DNA of 64,000 bases from DATJGR01 sp963735085 (lineage in GTDB: Bacteria; Pseudomonadota; Gammaproteobacteria; Pseudomonadales; Azotimanducaceae): NCBI GenBank assembly GCA_963735085.1, contig CAVTJP010000002.1, forward strand, positions 620,001 to 684,000. Direction: 5' to 3'. Made by a program: the position numbers and the translations under genes. Under the pieces are notes generated by a model that saw only the letters and a list, made by a program, of their open reading frames with translations, was not told the origin of the DNA and made no database searches. This document shows positions 1 through 9,300 of this stretch, piece after piece. Within the stretch, counting starts at the first letter, position 1. Each line of letters starts with the position of its first letter.

Positions 1-321
1 AAAGTGCGGCGGTACGGGCATGGCCCAGCGAACGCTCACGTCATCCGGCAAAAGGCTATTGGTCCCTCGCACCCACGCCGAAATGGGGCGCTGCGCGGCC
101 GTCGTGAAGGCGACAACCTGTTGCGTGGCGTGTACACCGGTGTCGGTCCTGCCGGCCGCGAATAACTCAATCGGCGAGTCGGCGATGCGTGCCAACGCCT
201 CAGCCAAGGTCTGCTGTACGGAGCGCTGTCCAATCTGGCGCTGCCAGCCGTGGAAGTCGCTTCCGTCGTATTCGACGCCCAGCGCGAACCGTTGCGCGCC
301 GGGCTCAGGTTCAGTTCGCAG
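1..321 (-). CDS. truA: tRNA pseudouridine synthase A, 5' part (cut by window edge)
   Basis: TruA converts uridines 38-40 of the tRNA anticodon stem to pseudouridine. Reading the minus strand inward from about 321 gives the family N-terminus, including YDGSDFHGWQRQ, and the active-site block AAGRTDTGVHATQQVV with its catalytic Asp. The frame stays open to the window edge. The start is odd: a stop (TGA, 333-331) lies just upstream and no ATG, GTG or TTG falls between it and the conserved region. The best candidate is CTG at 321-319, six bases after a GAGGA Shine-Dalgarno. An upstream frameshift is the alternative. The gene follows fimV as in Pseudomonas-type genomes. Confidence 0.85.
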   Translation of the reverse strand, partial: MRTEPEPGAQRFALGVEYDGSDFHGWQRQIGQRSVQQTLAEALARIADSPIELFAAGRTDTGVHATQQVVAFTTAAQRPISAWVRGTNSLLPDDVSVRWAMPVPPHF

Positions 322-352
322 CGATCGTCCTCACTATCCTGACTTGCTCACT

Positions 353-378
353 AACAGGTCGTTTTTCAACGGCCTGCT
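353..378 (-). terminator. Hairpin overlapping the fimV stop codon
   Basis: CAGGTCGTT (355-363) pairs with AACGGCCTG (368-376) around a four-base loop, with one G-T pair. It begins at the fimV stop and precedes truA. Almost the same hairpin sits between gltA and the convergent gene near 24.94 kb, so it looks like a shared terminator-type element of this genome. There is no long T-run, so termination strength is uncertain. Confidence 0.55.
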
Positions 379-2740
379 AGCCTAGTTTGGCGAGCAGTTC
401 GGTCGCCGTCGCCTGTTGATCGTTGCTGCCTTCCTGCAATACCTCGCCGAGGATTTCCCGAGCGCCGTCTTCGTCCCCCATGTCGATGTACGCCCGGGCC
501 AAATCGAGCTTGGTCGTCGCTGCATCTTCCTCGTTGAGGAACTCGAACGCGTCGTCCGGCTCTTCCGCCGCCTGCGCTTCGTGTGGTTCACCGAGAGCGC
601 GTGCGCGTGCCGGTGGCTCGAACTCGAGATCCTCGAGGTCGAACTCATCGCCATTGTCCGTAGCAACTGCAACGTCCCCGGTGTCGGTTTCGGCTTGTGC
701 CGCAGATACCTGCGGCCGCAACACGGTGGGTTGCTCATCGGCTTTGAAGTCAATTCCGAGATCACCGCCCAGATCGTCGGACGCGACCTCCTCTCGCTCG
801 GAGAAGGCATCCGCGTGATCTATGTCGTGTTCCGCGTCAGCAGCGTTGTCGTCGTCAGCTTCCAGATCGAGTTGGAAATCATCGTCTAACGTTGCGGAAC
901 TCCCCGGCTCCACCGACGACACCGCCGTCGACAGCGGTCCATCTTCACGCAGCTTGGCTTCGAGTTCACGGGCTTCGAGGAGCAATTCGTTGTCGTCGCA
1001 ACGCGCCAATAGTTCGTGCATGTGAGTCTCGAAGCCGGCTTCGTCTTTTGTCTCGGCGTAGACTTCCAGCAGCTTGACGCGAACATCTGAGCGGTCCGGA
1101 TGATCATCGAGTGCGCCAAGTAACAAACTCACGGCCTGCGGGTAGCGTCCGTATGCGATGTAGATGTCCGCTTCGCCAATGACGTCGCTGGTCTGCGCGC
1201 CCTCGGCGTGTACGAGTTCATGCTCCACATCATCGTCCGGCTGCGGTGATGCACCCTCCGCTTCTGCGTCCGCGGTGTCCTCGTCATCGGCCGACTTGCC
1301 GAGTGCGGCTACCGCCGGTGCCACACGCATTGGCTCGTTAAACGCGGCGAGTTGATCGTCCTCCTCACGACGCCGGGCCCGGCTGCGCGACAGGCCTGCG
1401 ACAATCAGCAGCACCAGAACGATCGCGGCGCCGCCCCACACGAACGGCGACGCGAGTGCCGCCGCGATACCGCTCGACTCGGATTTAGACGCCACCGGGG
1501 CGGCGGCCACCTGCGCCTGCTTAGCAGCCTTCAGCTGCGCCTGCATTTGCGCAAGCTGCTGATTTCGGACCTCGATTTGACGCTGCGCCTGCTCTGCCTG
1601 TGACGTCACCTTATCGAGCTTCGCCACGGCTTCATCACGTTCCTGCGCGGCGCGTTCTGCCTCTGCCTTGGCCGCCGCGAGTTCGCCCTGGAGCGCTGCC
1701 GCGTCGGCGCTACTCCCACCCGCTGCAGTACCGTGATCGCCGGCATCGCCAGCTATGATACGCAACTCGCCTTCCGGCCCGGATGCGGCAGCCTTCGACG
1801 CCTTTGGTGTGGTCGCGTCAACTTGTCCGGCAAGCGATTGTGATTCTGCTGGCGGCGCCGCGGCTGCCGTCGTATTCGTTGCGGCAGCGCCCGGAAGACC
1901 CTCGCCACGCCGATACGCCTGCCATGCTTCATTCTGACTGGCCACTTCCGCGACCGCATCGGCCGCTGAGATTGCCTGCACATCGGCTTCCTTGGGCAGC
2001 CGCAGTGTGTAACCCGCTTTCAAAAGGTTGATGTTGCCGCCAATGAACGCTTCCGGATTCAGGCGTTCGATCGCCAGCATATTCTGTTGCACTGATATCC
2101 CGTCGGCAGGTCGGGACCGTCGCGCAATTTGCCAAAGCGTGTCATCGCGATCGGTCACGCCGTAGCTATCACCAGTCAAGCGATCTAGCGGAGGAGATTG
2201 GGCGGCTGGAGGGTTCGAACGGGGGGCACTGCTGAGAGAAACCTGGGAATCGGGTCTCGTCGGTGTCCGTTCGACGCGACCGGCGGATCCTCCGCCGGGA
2301 TCGCTGCGCCCCGGACTCGCGACCGCCGGCGCAGCTTGATTCTTGTATGTCGGCGGGTCCAACAGAACCGTGTATTCCTTCAGCAGCCGTCCATTCGGCC
2401 AGATTACCTGCACCAGAAAATCGAGGTATGGCTCGGTGATCGGCTGCGCACTGGTGACATGGAGCACCGGGTGATTCTGATCTCCCATCTGAACGTGGAA
2501 TTGCAGGCCGGTCAGGAAGAAAAACCGATCGACGCCGACGCGTTTGAAGTCTTCGGCAGTTGCCAGTTGCGCCAGGATGTCGGATTCAGACATCCCGTGT
2601 GTATCGAGGAGGTTGATTTCAGCGTCGAGCTTCTGGTTCAGTGACGAATGAATCGTTATGTCACCGAGTCCGAGTGCGAATGCCTGAGCACACCAGACGC
2701 TTGCAATCAGGACGTAACCGAATGCCAACCTGCGAACCAT
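377..2740 (-). CDS. fimV: FimV-like pilus/polar assembly protein
   Basis: FimV is an inner-membrane hub that binds peptidoglycan and supports type IV pilus function, type II secretion and polar organisation. The 787-residue product has a signal peptide ending near AFALGLGD. The FimV N-terminal domain follows (LNQKLDAEINLL), then a LysM-like segment at about 195-250. An Ala/Glu/Gln-rich coiled coil leads to a single membrane helix near residue 430 (FVWGGAAIVLVLLIVAGL). An acidic cytoplasmic region with a TPR-like stretch ends in the FimV C-terminal domain (KLDLARAYIDMGDEDGAREI). It lies downstream of asd, as in Pseudomonas and Legionella. Confidence 0.93.
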   Translation of the reverse strand: MVRRLAFGYVLIASVWCAQAFALGLGDITIHSSLNQKLDAEINLLDTHGMSESDILAQLATAEDFKRVGVDRFFFLTGLQFHVQMGDQNHPVLHVTSAQPITEPYLDFLVQVIWPNGRLLKEYTVLLDPPTYKNQAAPAVASPGRSDPGGGSAGRVERTPTRPDSQVSLSSAPRSNPPAAQSPPLDRLTGDSYGVTDRDDTLWQIARRSRPADGISVQQNMLAIERLNPEAFIGGNINLLKAGYTLRLPKEADVQAISAADAVAEVASQNEAWQAYRRGEGLPGAAATNTTAAAAPPAESQSLAGQVDATTPKASKAAASGPEGELRIIAGDAGDHGTAAGGSSADAAALQGELAAAKAEAERAAQERDEAVAKLDKVTSQAEQAQRQIEVRNQQLAQMQAQLKAAKQAQVAAAPVASKSESSGIAAALASPFVWGGAAIVLVLLIVAGLSRSRARRREEDDQLAAFNEPMRVAPAVAALGKSADDEDTADAEAEGASPQPDDDVEHELVHAEGAQTSDVIGEADIYIAYGRYPQAVSLLLGALDDHPDRSDVRVKLLEVYAETKDEAGFETHMHELLARCDDNELLLEARELEAKLREDGPLSTAVSSVEPGSSATLDDDFQLDLEADDDNAADAEHDIDHADAFSEREEVASDDLGGDLGIDFKADEQPTVLRPQVSAAQAETDTGDVAVATDNGDEFDLEDLEFEPPARARALGEPHEAQAAEEPDDAFEFLNEEDAATTKLDLARAYIDMGDEDGAREILGEVLQEGSNDQQATATELLAKLG

Positions 2741-2975
2741 AGTAGTGTCCTTCGATTTATCGAGCGGCGCTATCTATGAACCAATTCATCCATGAATCGA
2801 TTCAGTCCCTCGACAGCCGCGTCTGAACGTGTTGGTACGCACCCATCCGAACGTCCCGTGTGACGTCACTTTCCATAGCGAATTTCCACCGAGACCGGGC
2901 ACCTACAGGCGCCGACATAATGCCGAACAAAAAGGTAACTTAGAAGCAGTATTCAAAGAGTGCAGTAAGTAACAC

Positions 2976-3995
2976 TTATCGCTGTTCTTTTAGCAAAAGT
3001 TCCGCAATTTGTACACTGTTCAGAGCGGCGCCTTTGCGGACATTGTCGGAAACTATCCAGAGATCGAGACCGCGTGGGTGTGAGATGTCTTCGCGAATAC
3101 GACCAACGTATACGGCGTCATTGCCCGCCGCATCGAAGACGGCGGTCGGATAGCCACCGTTCTGACGTTCATCCATCACGCGCACACCGGGTGCCGCAGA
3201 CAACAGTTCGCGCGCCTGCGATGCGCTGATCTTCTCCCGGGTTTCAATGTGTACGGCTTCCGAATGCCCGTAGAAAACCGGCACCCTGGCGCACGTGGGG
3301 TTCACCAGAATATCCGGTGCCTCCAGAATCTTGCGCGTCTCCCACACCATCTTCATCTCTTCTTTCGTGTAGCCATTTTCCTGAAACACATCGATGTGCG
3401 GAATGACGTTGAACGCGATCTGGCGCGGGAACGCCCGCGGCTCGATCGGCTTCGCATTGAGCAGATCTGCAGTCTGACTCGCCAATTCGCGTACGCCTTT
3501 GGCGCCGGCGCCCGAGACCGACTGATACGTCGCGACATTGATGCGTTCGATACCGACCGCGTCGTAGAGCGGCTTCAGAGCGACGACCAACTGAATCGTC
3601 GAGCAATTCGGGTTCGCGATGATGCCGCGCGAGCCACGTTGCGGGATCTGATGCGGGTTGACCTCGGGAACGACCAGCGGGATGGCGTCGTCGTAGCGAA
3701 ACTGCGAGGTGTTGTCGATGACGATGCAGCCAGCGGCGGTCGCCTTCGGCGCAAATTCGGCGGAAACCGCCCCACCGGCGGAAAACAGGCCGATGTCGAC
3801 GCCTTCGAAATCGAACGAATCCAGCCGCTTGATCCGAACCGATCTGCCGCCGAAGCGAACCGATTTACCTTCGGAACGCTCGCTTGCCAGTAGGTGAAGT
3901 TCACGAACCGGAAAATTTCGCTCGGCAAGAATCTCGATCATGACTTCACCGACCGCGCCCGTCGCACCCACCACCGCAACGTTGACCTGTCGCAT
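2976..3995 (-). CDS. asd: Aspartate-semialdehyde dehydrogenase
   Basis: Reduces aspartyl phosphate to aspartate semialdehyde with NADPH, the branch point to lysine, diaminopimelate, threonine and methionine. The 339-residue protein has the N-terminal glycine-rich nucleotide loop VVGATGAVGEVM. The catalytic cysteine sits in NPNCSTIQLVVALKPL, followed by the SGAGAKG loop and the substrate-binding region with GHSEAVHIET. Length is normal for the family. Its ATG overlaps the leuB stop by one base (TAATG, 3997-3993), so it is translated last in a leuC-leuD-leuB-asd series. A 235-bp gap before fimV leaves room for a separate fimV promoter. Confidence 0.95.
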   Translation of the reverse strand: MRQVNVAVVGATGAVGEVMIEILAERNFPVRELHLLASERSEGKSVRFGGRSVRIKRLDSFDFEGVDIGLFSAGGAVSAEFAPKATAAGCIVIDNTSQFRYDDAIPLVVPEVNPHQIPQRGSRGIIANPNCSTIQLVVALKPLYDAVGIERINVATYQSVSGAGAKGVRELASQTADLLNAKPIEPRAFPRQIAFNVIPHIDVFQENGYTKEEMKMVWETRKILEAPDILVNPTCARVPVFYGHSEAVHIETREKISASQARELLSAAPGVRVMDERQNGGYPTAVFDAAGNDAVYVGRIREDISHPRGLDLWIVSDNVRKGAALNSVQIAELLLKEQR

Positions 3996-5098
3996 TACCG
4001 ATCTCCTGCTGCGAATGCTTCCAACACTGCTTGTCCCATTTCCTCGGTGCCCACGCGCGTGAGGCCGTCCGTCTCGCCCGGCAAGATGTCGGGCGTCCGC
4101 AAGCCTCGTTCGAGCACGTGATTGACCGCACGATCGATTCTCGCGGCCACTTCGATCGCGCCGAACGTGTAGCGGAACATCATTCCGACCGACAGGATCG
4201 TCGCCAACGGATTTGCGATGCCTTGGCCTGCAATGTCCGGCGCCGAGCCATGAACCGGCTCGTACAATCCCCTGCCGTCGGCACCAAGCGACGCGGACGG
4301 CAACATTCCCAGCGAGCCGGTCAGCATCGCAGCGACGTCCGAGAGGATGTCGCCGAACATGTTGCCGGTCACCAATACATCGAACTGTTTGGGCTGCCGC
4401 ACGAGCTGCATGGCAGCGTTGTCGACGTACAAATGGCTGAGTTCGACGTCGGGATAATCGGCGGCAACCTCAATCATCACGTCACGCCAGAGCTGCGTAA
4501 CCTCCAGCACATTGGCTTTGTCGACCGAGCAGACGCGCCGTCCGCGTTTTCGGGCGAGATCGAACGCGACGCGCCCGATGCGGACTATTTCGTTTTCGTC
4601 GTAAACGTCCGTGTTGAAGCCACGGCGCACGTTGTCGATTGTTTCGATGCCGCGCGGCTCACCGAAATAGATTCCGCCAGTCAACTCGCGAACGATCAGG
4701 ACGTCGAGGTCATCAACCAGTTCGCGCTTCAGCGACGACGCATCTGCTAACGGCGCGAACAGCAATGCGGGACGCAAGTTGGCAAACAACTCCATCCCGG
4801 CACGCAACCCCAGCAATCCGCGCTCGGGACGCTGCGACATCGGCAGATTGTCCCAACGCTGACCGCCGACAGCGCCAAGCAGCACAGCGTCGGCGTGCTG
4901 CGCCGCCGTAAGTGTTTCGGAGGGCAACGGTGAACCGGTCTCGTCAATCGCCCGCCCGCCCAATAACCCCTCCGTCAGCGCCAGATCGATGTCCGCCGCG
5001 GACGCCGCCAAGCGCATTACCTCGAGCGCTTGCTTAACCACTTCGGGTCCGATTCCGTCGCCGGAAAGAATCAGAATATTTCTCTTACTTTCAGACAC
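3995..5098 (-). CDS. leuB: 3-isopropylmalate dehydrogenase
   Basis: Third step of leucine synthesis: NAD-dependent oxidative decarboxylation of 3-isopropylmalate. The 367-residue protein carries the GDGIGPEV start motif, the RELTGGIYFGEPRG substrate loop, the DKANVLE segment and the metal-binding aspartates in VTGNMFGDILSDVAAML. The NAD-binding loop is EPVHGSAPDIAGQGIANP. The Arg/Glu pattern fits isopropylmalate rather than isocitrate dehydrogenase, and the leuC-leuD neighbours agree. It starts 13 bases after leuD ends and overlaps asd by one base. Confidence 0.96.
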   Translation of the reverse strand: MSESKRNILILSGDGIGPEVVKQALEVMRLAASAADIDLALTEGLLGGRAIDETGSPLPSETLTAAQHADAVLLGAVGGQRWDNLPMSQRPERGLLGLRAGMELFANLRPALLFAPLADASSLKRELVDDLDVLIVRELTGGIYFGEPRGIETIDNVRRGFNTDVYDENEIVRIGRVAFDLARKRGRRVCSVDKANVLEVTQLWRDVMIEVAADYPDVELSHLYVDNAAMQLVRQPKQFDVLVTGNMFGDILSDVAAMLTGSLGMLPSASLGADGRGLYEPVHGSAPDIAGQGIANPLATILSVGMMFRYTFGAIEVAARIDRAVNHVLERGLRTPDILPGETDGLTRVGTEEMGQAVLEAFAAGDR

Positions 5099-5111
5099 TT
5101 ACTTTAATTTC

Positions 5112-5759
5112 CTATCTGTTGACTTCAAATAACCAAGGCTGCGCTGCTCGATGCCGAAGTTCGTACGCGCGGATTGCTCCATGGGCTTGCAGCGTCAATG
5201 CGATTTCATCCAGACCCTTGACCAGACACTCTTTGCGATGCGCTTCGATGGCGAACGCAAGCACCGTTCCGTCCGGACAAGTGATCGATTGCGAAGGTAG
5301 ATCGACCGCCAATGCATAACCCTTTTGCATCGACACCTGATTGAAAAGTGACTCGATGAATTCTTCTTTTAAAACAATCGGTAATACTCCATTTTTAAAG
5401 CAATTATTAAAAAATATATCGGCGAAGCTCGGCGCGATGACGCAGCGGATACCGTACTCTTCCAGCGCCCAAACCGCGTGTTCGCGGCTCGATCCGCAGC
5501 CAAAGTTCGCACGCGCAAGCAAGATCGAAGCGCCCTGGTAACGCGGCTGATTGAGCACGAAATCCCGGTTGATGAGGCGCTCGTTTGGGGTCTGCGTCAT
5601 GGAGCCTTCGTCGAGGAACCGCCACGCATCGAAAAGATTATCGCCAAACCCGGTGCGGCGGATCGACTTCAGAAACTGCTTTGGAATGATCTGATCAGTA
5701 TCGACATTGGCACGGTCCAGCGGTACGACCGTACCCGTCAGCATCGTGAATGGTTTCAT
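5112..5759 (-). CDS. leuD: 3-isopropylmalate dehydratase small subunit
   Basis: Small, swivelling subunit of isopropylmalate isomerase, which pairs with LeuC. The start is the ATG of MKPFTMLTGTVVPLDRANVD (5759), giving 215 residues, the usual size. A longer open frame to 5900 only reads into leuC. The motif DTDQIIPKQFLKSI and the loop FGCGSSREHAVWAL are diagnostic. The ATG overlaps the leuC stop (ATGA, 5759-5756), which suggests translational coupling. Confidence 0.96.
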   Translation of the reverse strand: MKPFTMLTGTVVPLDRANVDTDQIIPKQFLKSIRRTGFGDNLFDAWRFLDEGSMTQTPNERLINRDFVLNQPRYQGASILLARANFGCGSSREHAVWALEEYGIRCVIAPSFADIFFNNCFKNGVLPIVLKEEFIESLFNQVSMQKGYALAVDLPSQSITCPDGTVLAFAIEAHRKECLVKGLDEIALTLQAHGAIRAYELRHRAAQPWLFEVNR

Positions 5760-7180
5760 CGCACACCCCCAAAAAATTCCCTGACGTCGGTGAAATGTCC
5801 GGCGATCGCGGCCGCAGCGGCCATTGCCGGACTGACGAGGTGCGTACGGCCACCGTGCCCCTGCCGGCCCTCGAAGTTGCGGTTCGATGTTGCCGCGCAA
5901 CGCTCACCGGCTTCCAGCCGGTCGGCGTTCATTGCCAGGCACATCGAGCAGCCCGGATCGCGCCACTCGAAGCCCGCCTCGACAAAGACCCGGGCAATAC
6001 CTTCCTGCTCGGCCTGACGCTTCACCAGCCCCGATCCCGCCACCACCATCGCCTGCTTGATCCGCGACGATACGGTCCGGCCGCGCACGACTTCCGCAGC
6101 GATTCGCAGATCTTCTATGCGCGCATTGGTGCAGGAACCGATGAATATCCGATCGAGTTCGATCTCCTGCACGCGGCAGCCGGGTTCAAGGCCCATATAC
6201 AGCAGCGCCCGCTGCATCGCATCACGTCGCGCCGGTTCAACGAAATCGTTCGGATCGGGTACACGTTGCGTGACGCCAGTAACCAGTTCCGGCGAAGTGC
6301 CCCAGGTGACCTGAGGTTCCAGCGACCCGGCATCGATGTCGATCGAGCGGTCGAATGCTGCGCCCGCATCCGAATGCAACGTGCGCCAGTATTCGACGGC
6401 TGCATCCCACGACGCGTCCTTAGGCGCAAATGGTCGGCCCCGCAGATAGTCAATCGTCATGTCGTCGACGCCGATCAATCCCGCGCGGGCGCCCGCCTCG
6501 ATGGCCATGTTGCAGACCGTCATCCGGCCTTCCATCGTCAGACGTTCGATTGCGCTGCCACGGAACTCGAGCGTTTGTCCGGTACCGCCGGCAGTACCCA
6601 TTCGACCGATCACCGCGAGGATCAGGTCTTTGGCGAACACACCTGGCGGCAAGTCGCCGTTGATGCGGACTTCCATGTTGCCGGTCTTGCGCTGAACGAG
6701 GCACTGGGTCGCCAGCACATGCTCGACCTCCGACGTGCCGATGCCCTGCGCCAACGCGCCGAATGCGCCGTGCGTCGAGGTATGCGAATCGCCGCAGACA
6801 ATTGTCATACCGGGCAATGTCGCGCCTTGCTCCGGCCCGACGACGTGAACGATGCCCTGACGAATATCGCGGATATCAAACTGTTCGATGCCGAATTCGC
6901 GACAGTTCTCATCGAGGGTCACAACCTGAATGCGTGACGTCTCGTCGGTGATTCCGGCAACACCGAGATCGCGTGAAGTGGTGGGGACGTTATGATCCGG
7001 CGTCGCCAGGTTGGCCGCTATCCGCCACGGACGTCGACCCGCCAATTTGAGCCCCTCGAAGGCCTGCGGTGACGTCACTTCATGTAATAGATGCCGGTCG
7101 ATATAGATCAGTCCGGTACCGTCTTCGCGTTCGGTCACCAGATGATCACGCCAGATCTTGTCGTAAAGCGTCTCGGCCAT
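5756..7180 (-). CDS. leuC: 3-isopropylmalate dehydratase large subunit
   Basis: Aconitase-family [4Fe-4S] subunit of isopropylmalate isomerase in leucine synthesis. Start chosen at ATG 7180 (MAETLYDKIWRDHLV), giving 474 residues. Upstream in-frame Met codons lie in the regulatory gap and match no family sequence. Motifs: the substrate loop DSHTSTHGAFGALAQGIGTS and the cluster cysteines in FIGSCTNARIEDL and DPGCSMCLAMN. First gene of the leuC-leuD-leuB-asd run, divergent from a LysR regulator 82 bp away. Confidence 0.96.
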   Translation of the reverse strand: MAETLYDKIWRDHLVTEREDGTGLIYIDRHLLHEVTSPQAFEGLKLAGRRPWRIAANLATPDHNVPTTSRDLGVAGITDETSRIQVVTLDENCREFGIEQFDIRDIRQGIVHVVGPEQGATLPGMTIVCGDSHTSTHGAFGALAQGIGTSEVEHVLATQCLVQRKTGNMEVRINGDLPPGVFAKDLILAVIGRMGTAGGTGQTLEFRGSAIERLTMEGRMTVCNMAIEAGARAGLIGVDDMTIDYLRGRPFAPKDASWDAAVEYWRTLHSDAGAAFDRSIDIDAGSLEPQVTWGTSPELVTGVTQRVPDPNDFVEPARRDAMQRALLYMGLEPGCRVQEIELDRIFIGSCTNARIEDLRIAAEVVRGRTVSSRIKQAMVVAGSGLVKRQAEQEGIARVFVEAGFEWRDPGCSMCLAMNADRLEAGERCAATSNRNFEGRQGHGGRTHLVSPAMAAAAAIAGHFTDVREFFGGVR

Positions 7181-7228
7181 TGCGCGAATCCTTTCGTTCG
7201 GAGGCCGCATGGTAGGATCGCCAGTTAG

Positions 7229-7252
7229 ATAAGACAAATTCATTATTCTTAT
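7229..7252. promoter_or_regulatory. Candidate LysR-type operator between leuC and its regulator
   Basis: An AT-rich inverted repeat, ATAAG (7229-7233) and CTTAT (7248-7252), sits in the 82-bp divergent gap. This is the usual place for a LysR-type binding site and for overlapping promoters. It is seen in the sequence, but its function is inferred. Confidence 0.4.
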
Positions 7253-7262
7253 ATGTTCAATT

Positions 7263-8138
7263 ATGGAATGGCATGAACTGAAAGCCTTCATTGCCGTTGC
7301 CGAGACGCGTTCGTTCTCTCGGGCAGCGGAACAGTTGCGTCTGACACAGCCGGCAGTTTCAAAGCGGATTCAGGCATTGGAGGCTGGCGTCGGCGTTGCG
7401 CTGTTCGATCGGGTCGGCAAGCGCGTGTACCTCACCGAAGCCGGCGCACTGTTGCATCCGCGCGCACTCGATTTGCTGCGTCAACTCGCCGACACCGAAG
7501 TACTGCTGCGCAATCTGGATCGTCGCGTTGACGGTCGCCTGTCGATGGCAACGAGCCACCACGTCGGCCTGCACCGTCTCGCACCGGTCCTGAAGTCGTT
7601 CACGCAGCGATTCACCGACGTCGAACTCGACATCGAGTTCGTCGACTCGGAAGCTGCCCATGAACTCGTTCGAACTGGCGCTACTGAGCTCGCGGTCGTA
7701 ACGCTCTCGCCCTCACCGGACCCTAAACTGCACTGCGAGCGTTTGTGGCGCGATCCGCTGGCGTTCATCGGCGCCGCAGATCACCCGCTCGCCGATCAGC
7801 CGCACATATCGCTGTCACAGCTCTCCACGTTGCCAGCGATCCTGCCCGGTCTGGGTACCTTCACTGGCCGCATAGTCGCCGAGCGTTTCGCCCGTGCTGG
7901 ACTCCCTCTACGCAGCGCAATGGCCACCAACTACCTCGAAACCATCGGCATGCTGGTAGGTATCGGACTTGGTTGGAGCGTGCTTCCGGCGACGATGATC
8001 GAGCCGCCGCTGACGCGTCTCGACGTCGATTGCGAATTGCTTGGACGTGATCTGGGCTCAGTGATCAATCCGGCACGCACGCTATCGAATCCGGCCAGCG
8101 CATTCATCGGCGCGCTGCGGGAATTCGCCGATCAGTAG
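7263..8138 (+). CDS. LysR-family transcriptional regulator, probably of leuCDB
   Basis: A 291-residue LysR protein. The N-terminal helix-turn-helix reads FSRAAEQLRLTQPAVSKRIQ and is followed by LFDRVGKRVYLTEAG. The C-terminal periplasmic-binding-like effector domain runs from about residue 90 to the end. It is divergently transcribed from leuC, the arrangement also seen in Pseudomonas, so control of leucine synthesis genes is likely. The co-inducer cannot be told from sequence. Confidence 0.9.
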   Translation: MEWHELKAFIAVAETRSFSRAAEQLRLTQPAVSKRIQALEAGVGVALFDRVGKRVYLTEAGALLHPRALDLLRQLADTEVLLRNLDRRVDGRLSMATSHHVGLHRLAPVLKSFTQRFTDVELDIEFVDSEAAHELVRTGATELAVVTLSPSPDPKLHCERLWRDPLAFIGAADHPLADQPHISLSQLSTLPAILPGLGTFTGRIVAERFARAGLPLRSAMATNYLETIGMLVGIGLGWSVLPATMIEPPLTRLDVDCELLGRDLGSVINPARTLSNPASAFIGALREFADQ

Positions 8139-8178
8139 GACGACATTCGGTTCTCTGCAAACGATCCAACGGTGGGGA

Positions 8179-9255
8179 TCAGGGGCGATTCAGCCAATCC
8201 GGATTCTGAGCACGCTGGCGCATCAGGTGATCCATCAACACAAGCGCCAACATGGCCTCTGCGATCGGAGTGGCGCGAATTCCCACACACGGATCATGGC
8301 GGCCGGTAGTCACAACTTCCACTTCCTCACCGCGCTCATTCAGGCTGCGGCCCGGCAAACGCAGACTCGACGTCGGCTTCAACGCGATGCTGGCAACGAT
8401 ATCCTGACCGGTGGAGATACCACCGAGAACACCGCCCGCATTGTTACTCGCGAATCCCGCCACCGACATTTCATCCCGATGTTCGGTACCGCGCTGCTCG
8501 ATGACGTCAAAGCCCGCGCCAATCTCGACGCCTTTGACCGCATTGATGCTCATCAACGCACCGGCGATGTCCGCGTCGAGCTTGTCGAACACGGGCTCAC
8601 CCAACCCAACCGGTACTCCACTGGCAACCACCGTGATGCGCGCCCCAATCGAATCGCCATCCTTGCGCAACCGGTCGATGAAGTTCGCGATATCGGTGAC
8701 CACCGATGCATCCGGACAGAAGAATGGATTGCGTTCAACCTCGTTCCAATCGATCTGCTGCGGTCGAATCGATCCGATCTGCGCGAGATAGCCACGCACT
8801 GTCACGCCTAACTGCTGCGTGAGGTATTTCTTCGCAATGGCGCCGGCGGCAACGCGCATCGCCGTCTCGCGCGCCGACGCACGACCACCGCCGCGGTAGT
8901 CGCGGATGCCGTATTTCATCTGGTAGGTGTAGTCCGCGTGAGCGGGCCGAAACACGTTCTGGATGTTGCTGTAGTCGCGGCTCTTCTGGTCGGTGTTGTC
9001 GATCACCAATCCGATCGGGGTCCCTGTGGTCACGCCATCGAATGTCCCGGACAGAATGCGTACTGCGTCGGCTTCCTGTCGCTGGGTGGTGTATTTCGAC
9101 TGGCCCGGCCGCCGCCGGTCCAGGTCACGCTGCAAATCGGATTCGCTGAGGGGCAGCCCGGCAGGACAGCCATCGACAATCGCGCCGATCGCCGGACCGT
9201 GGCTCTCGCCGTACGTCGTGACCGTGAAGGCCCGACCGAATGTGTTACCTGCCAT
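8179..9255 (-). CDS. aroC: Chorismate synthase
   Basis: Last step of the shikimate pathway: EPSP to chorismate with reduced FMN. The 358-residue protein has the three family signatures: GESHGPAIGAIVDGCPAGL near the N-terminus, RGGGRASARETAMRVAAGAI in the middle and GRHDPCVGIRATPIAEAM near the end. Length is typical. It lies 45 bp after prmB on the same strand, the standard prmB-aroC order in gammaproteobacteria. Confidence 0.96.
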   Translation of the reverse strand: MAGNTFGRAFTVTTYGESHGPAIGAIVDGCPAGLPLSESDLQRDLDRRRPGQSKYTTQRQEADAVRILSGTFDGVTTGTPIGLVIDNTDQKSRDYSNIQNVFRPAHADYTYQMKYGIRDYRGGGRASARETAMRVAAGAIAKKYLTQQLGVTVRGYLAQIGSIRPQQIDWNEVERNPFFCPDASVVTDIANFIDRLRKDGDSIGARITVVASGVPVGLGEPVFDKLDADIAGALMSINAVKGVEIGAGFDVIEQRGTEHRDEMSVAGFASNNAGGVLGGISTGQDIVASIALKPTSSLRLPGRSLNERGEEVEVVTTGRHDPCVGIRATPIAEAMLALVLMDHLMRQRAQNPDWLNRP

Positions 9256-9300
9256 CGACGTTGTCCGGGTGGCCGCGCGCAGTATCGGTGCTCGCGCGAA

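Noticed and set aside
5750..6937. 395-codon plus-strand frame across leuC
   Set aside because: Antisense to an unmistakable leuC, with no recognisable protein features.
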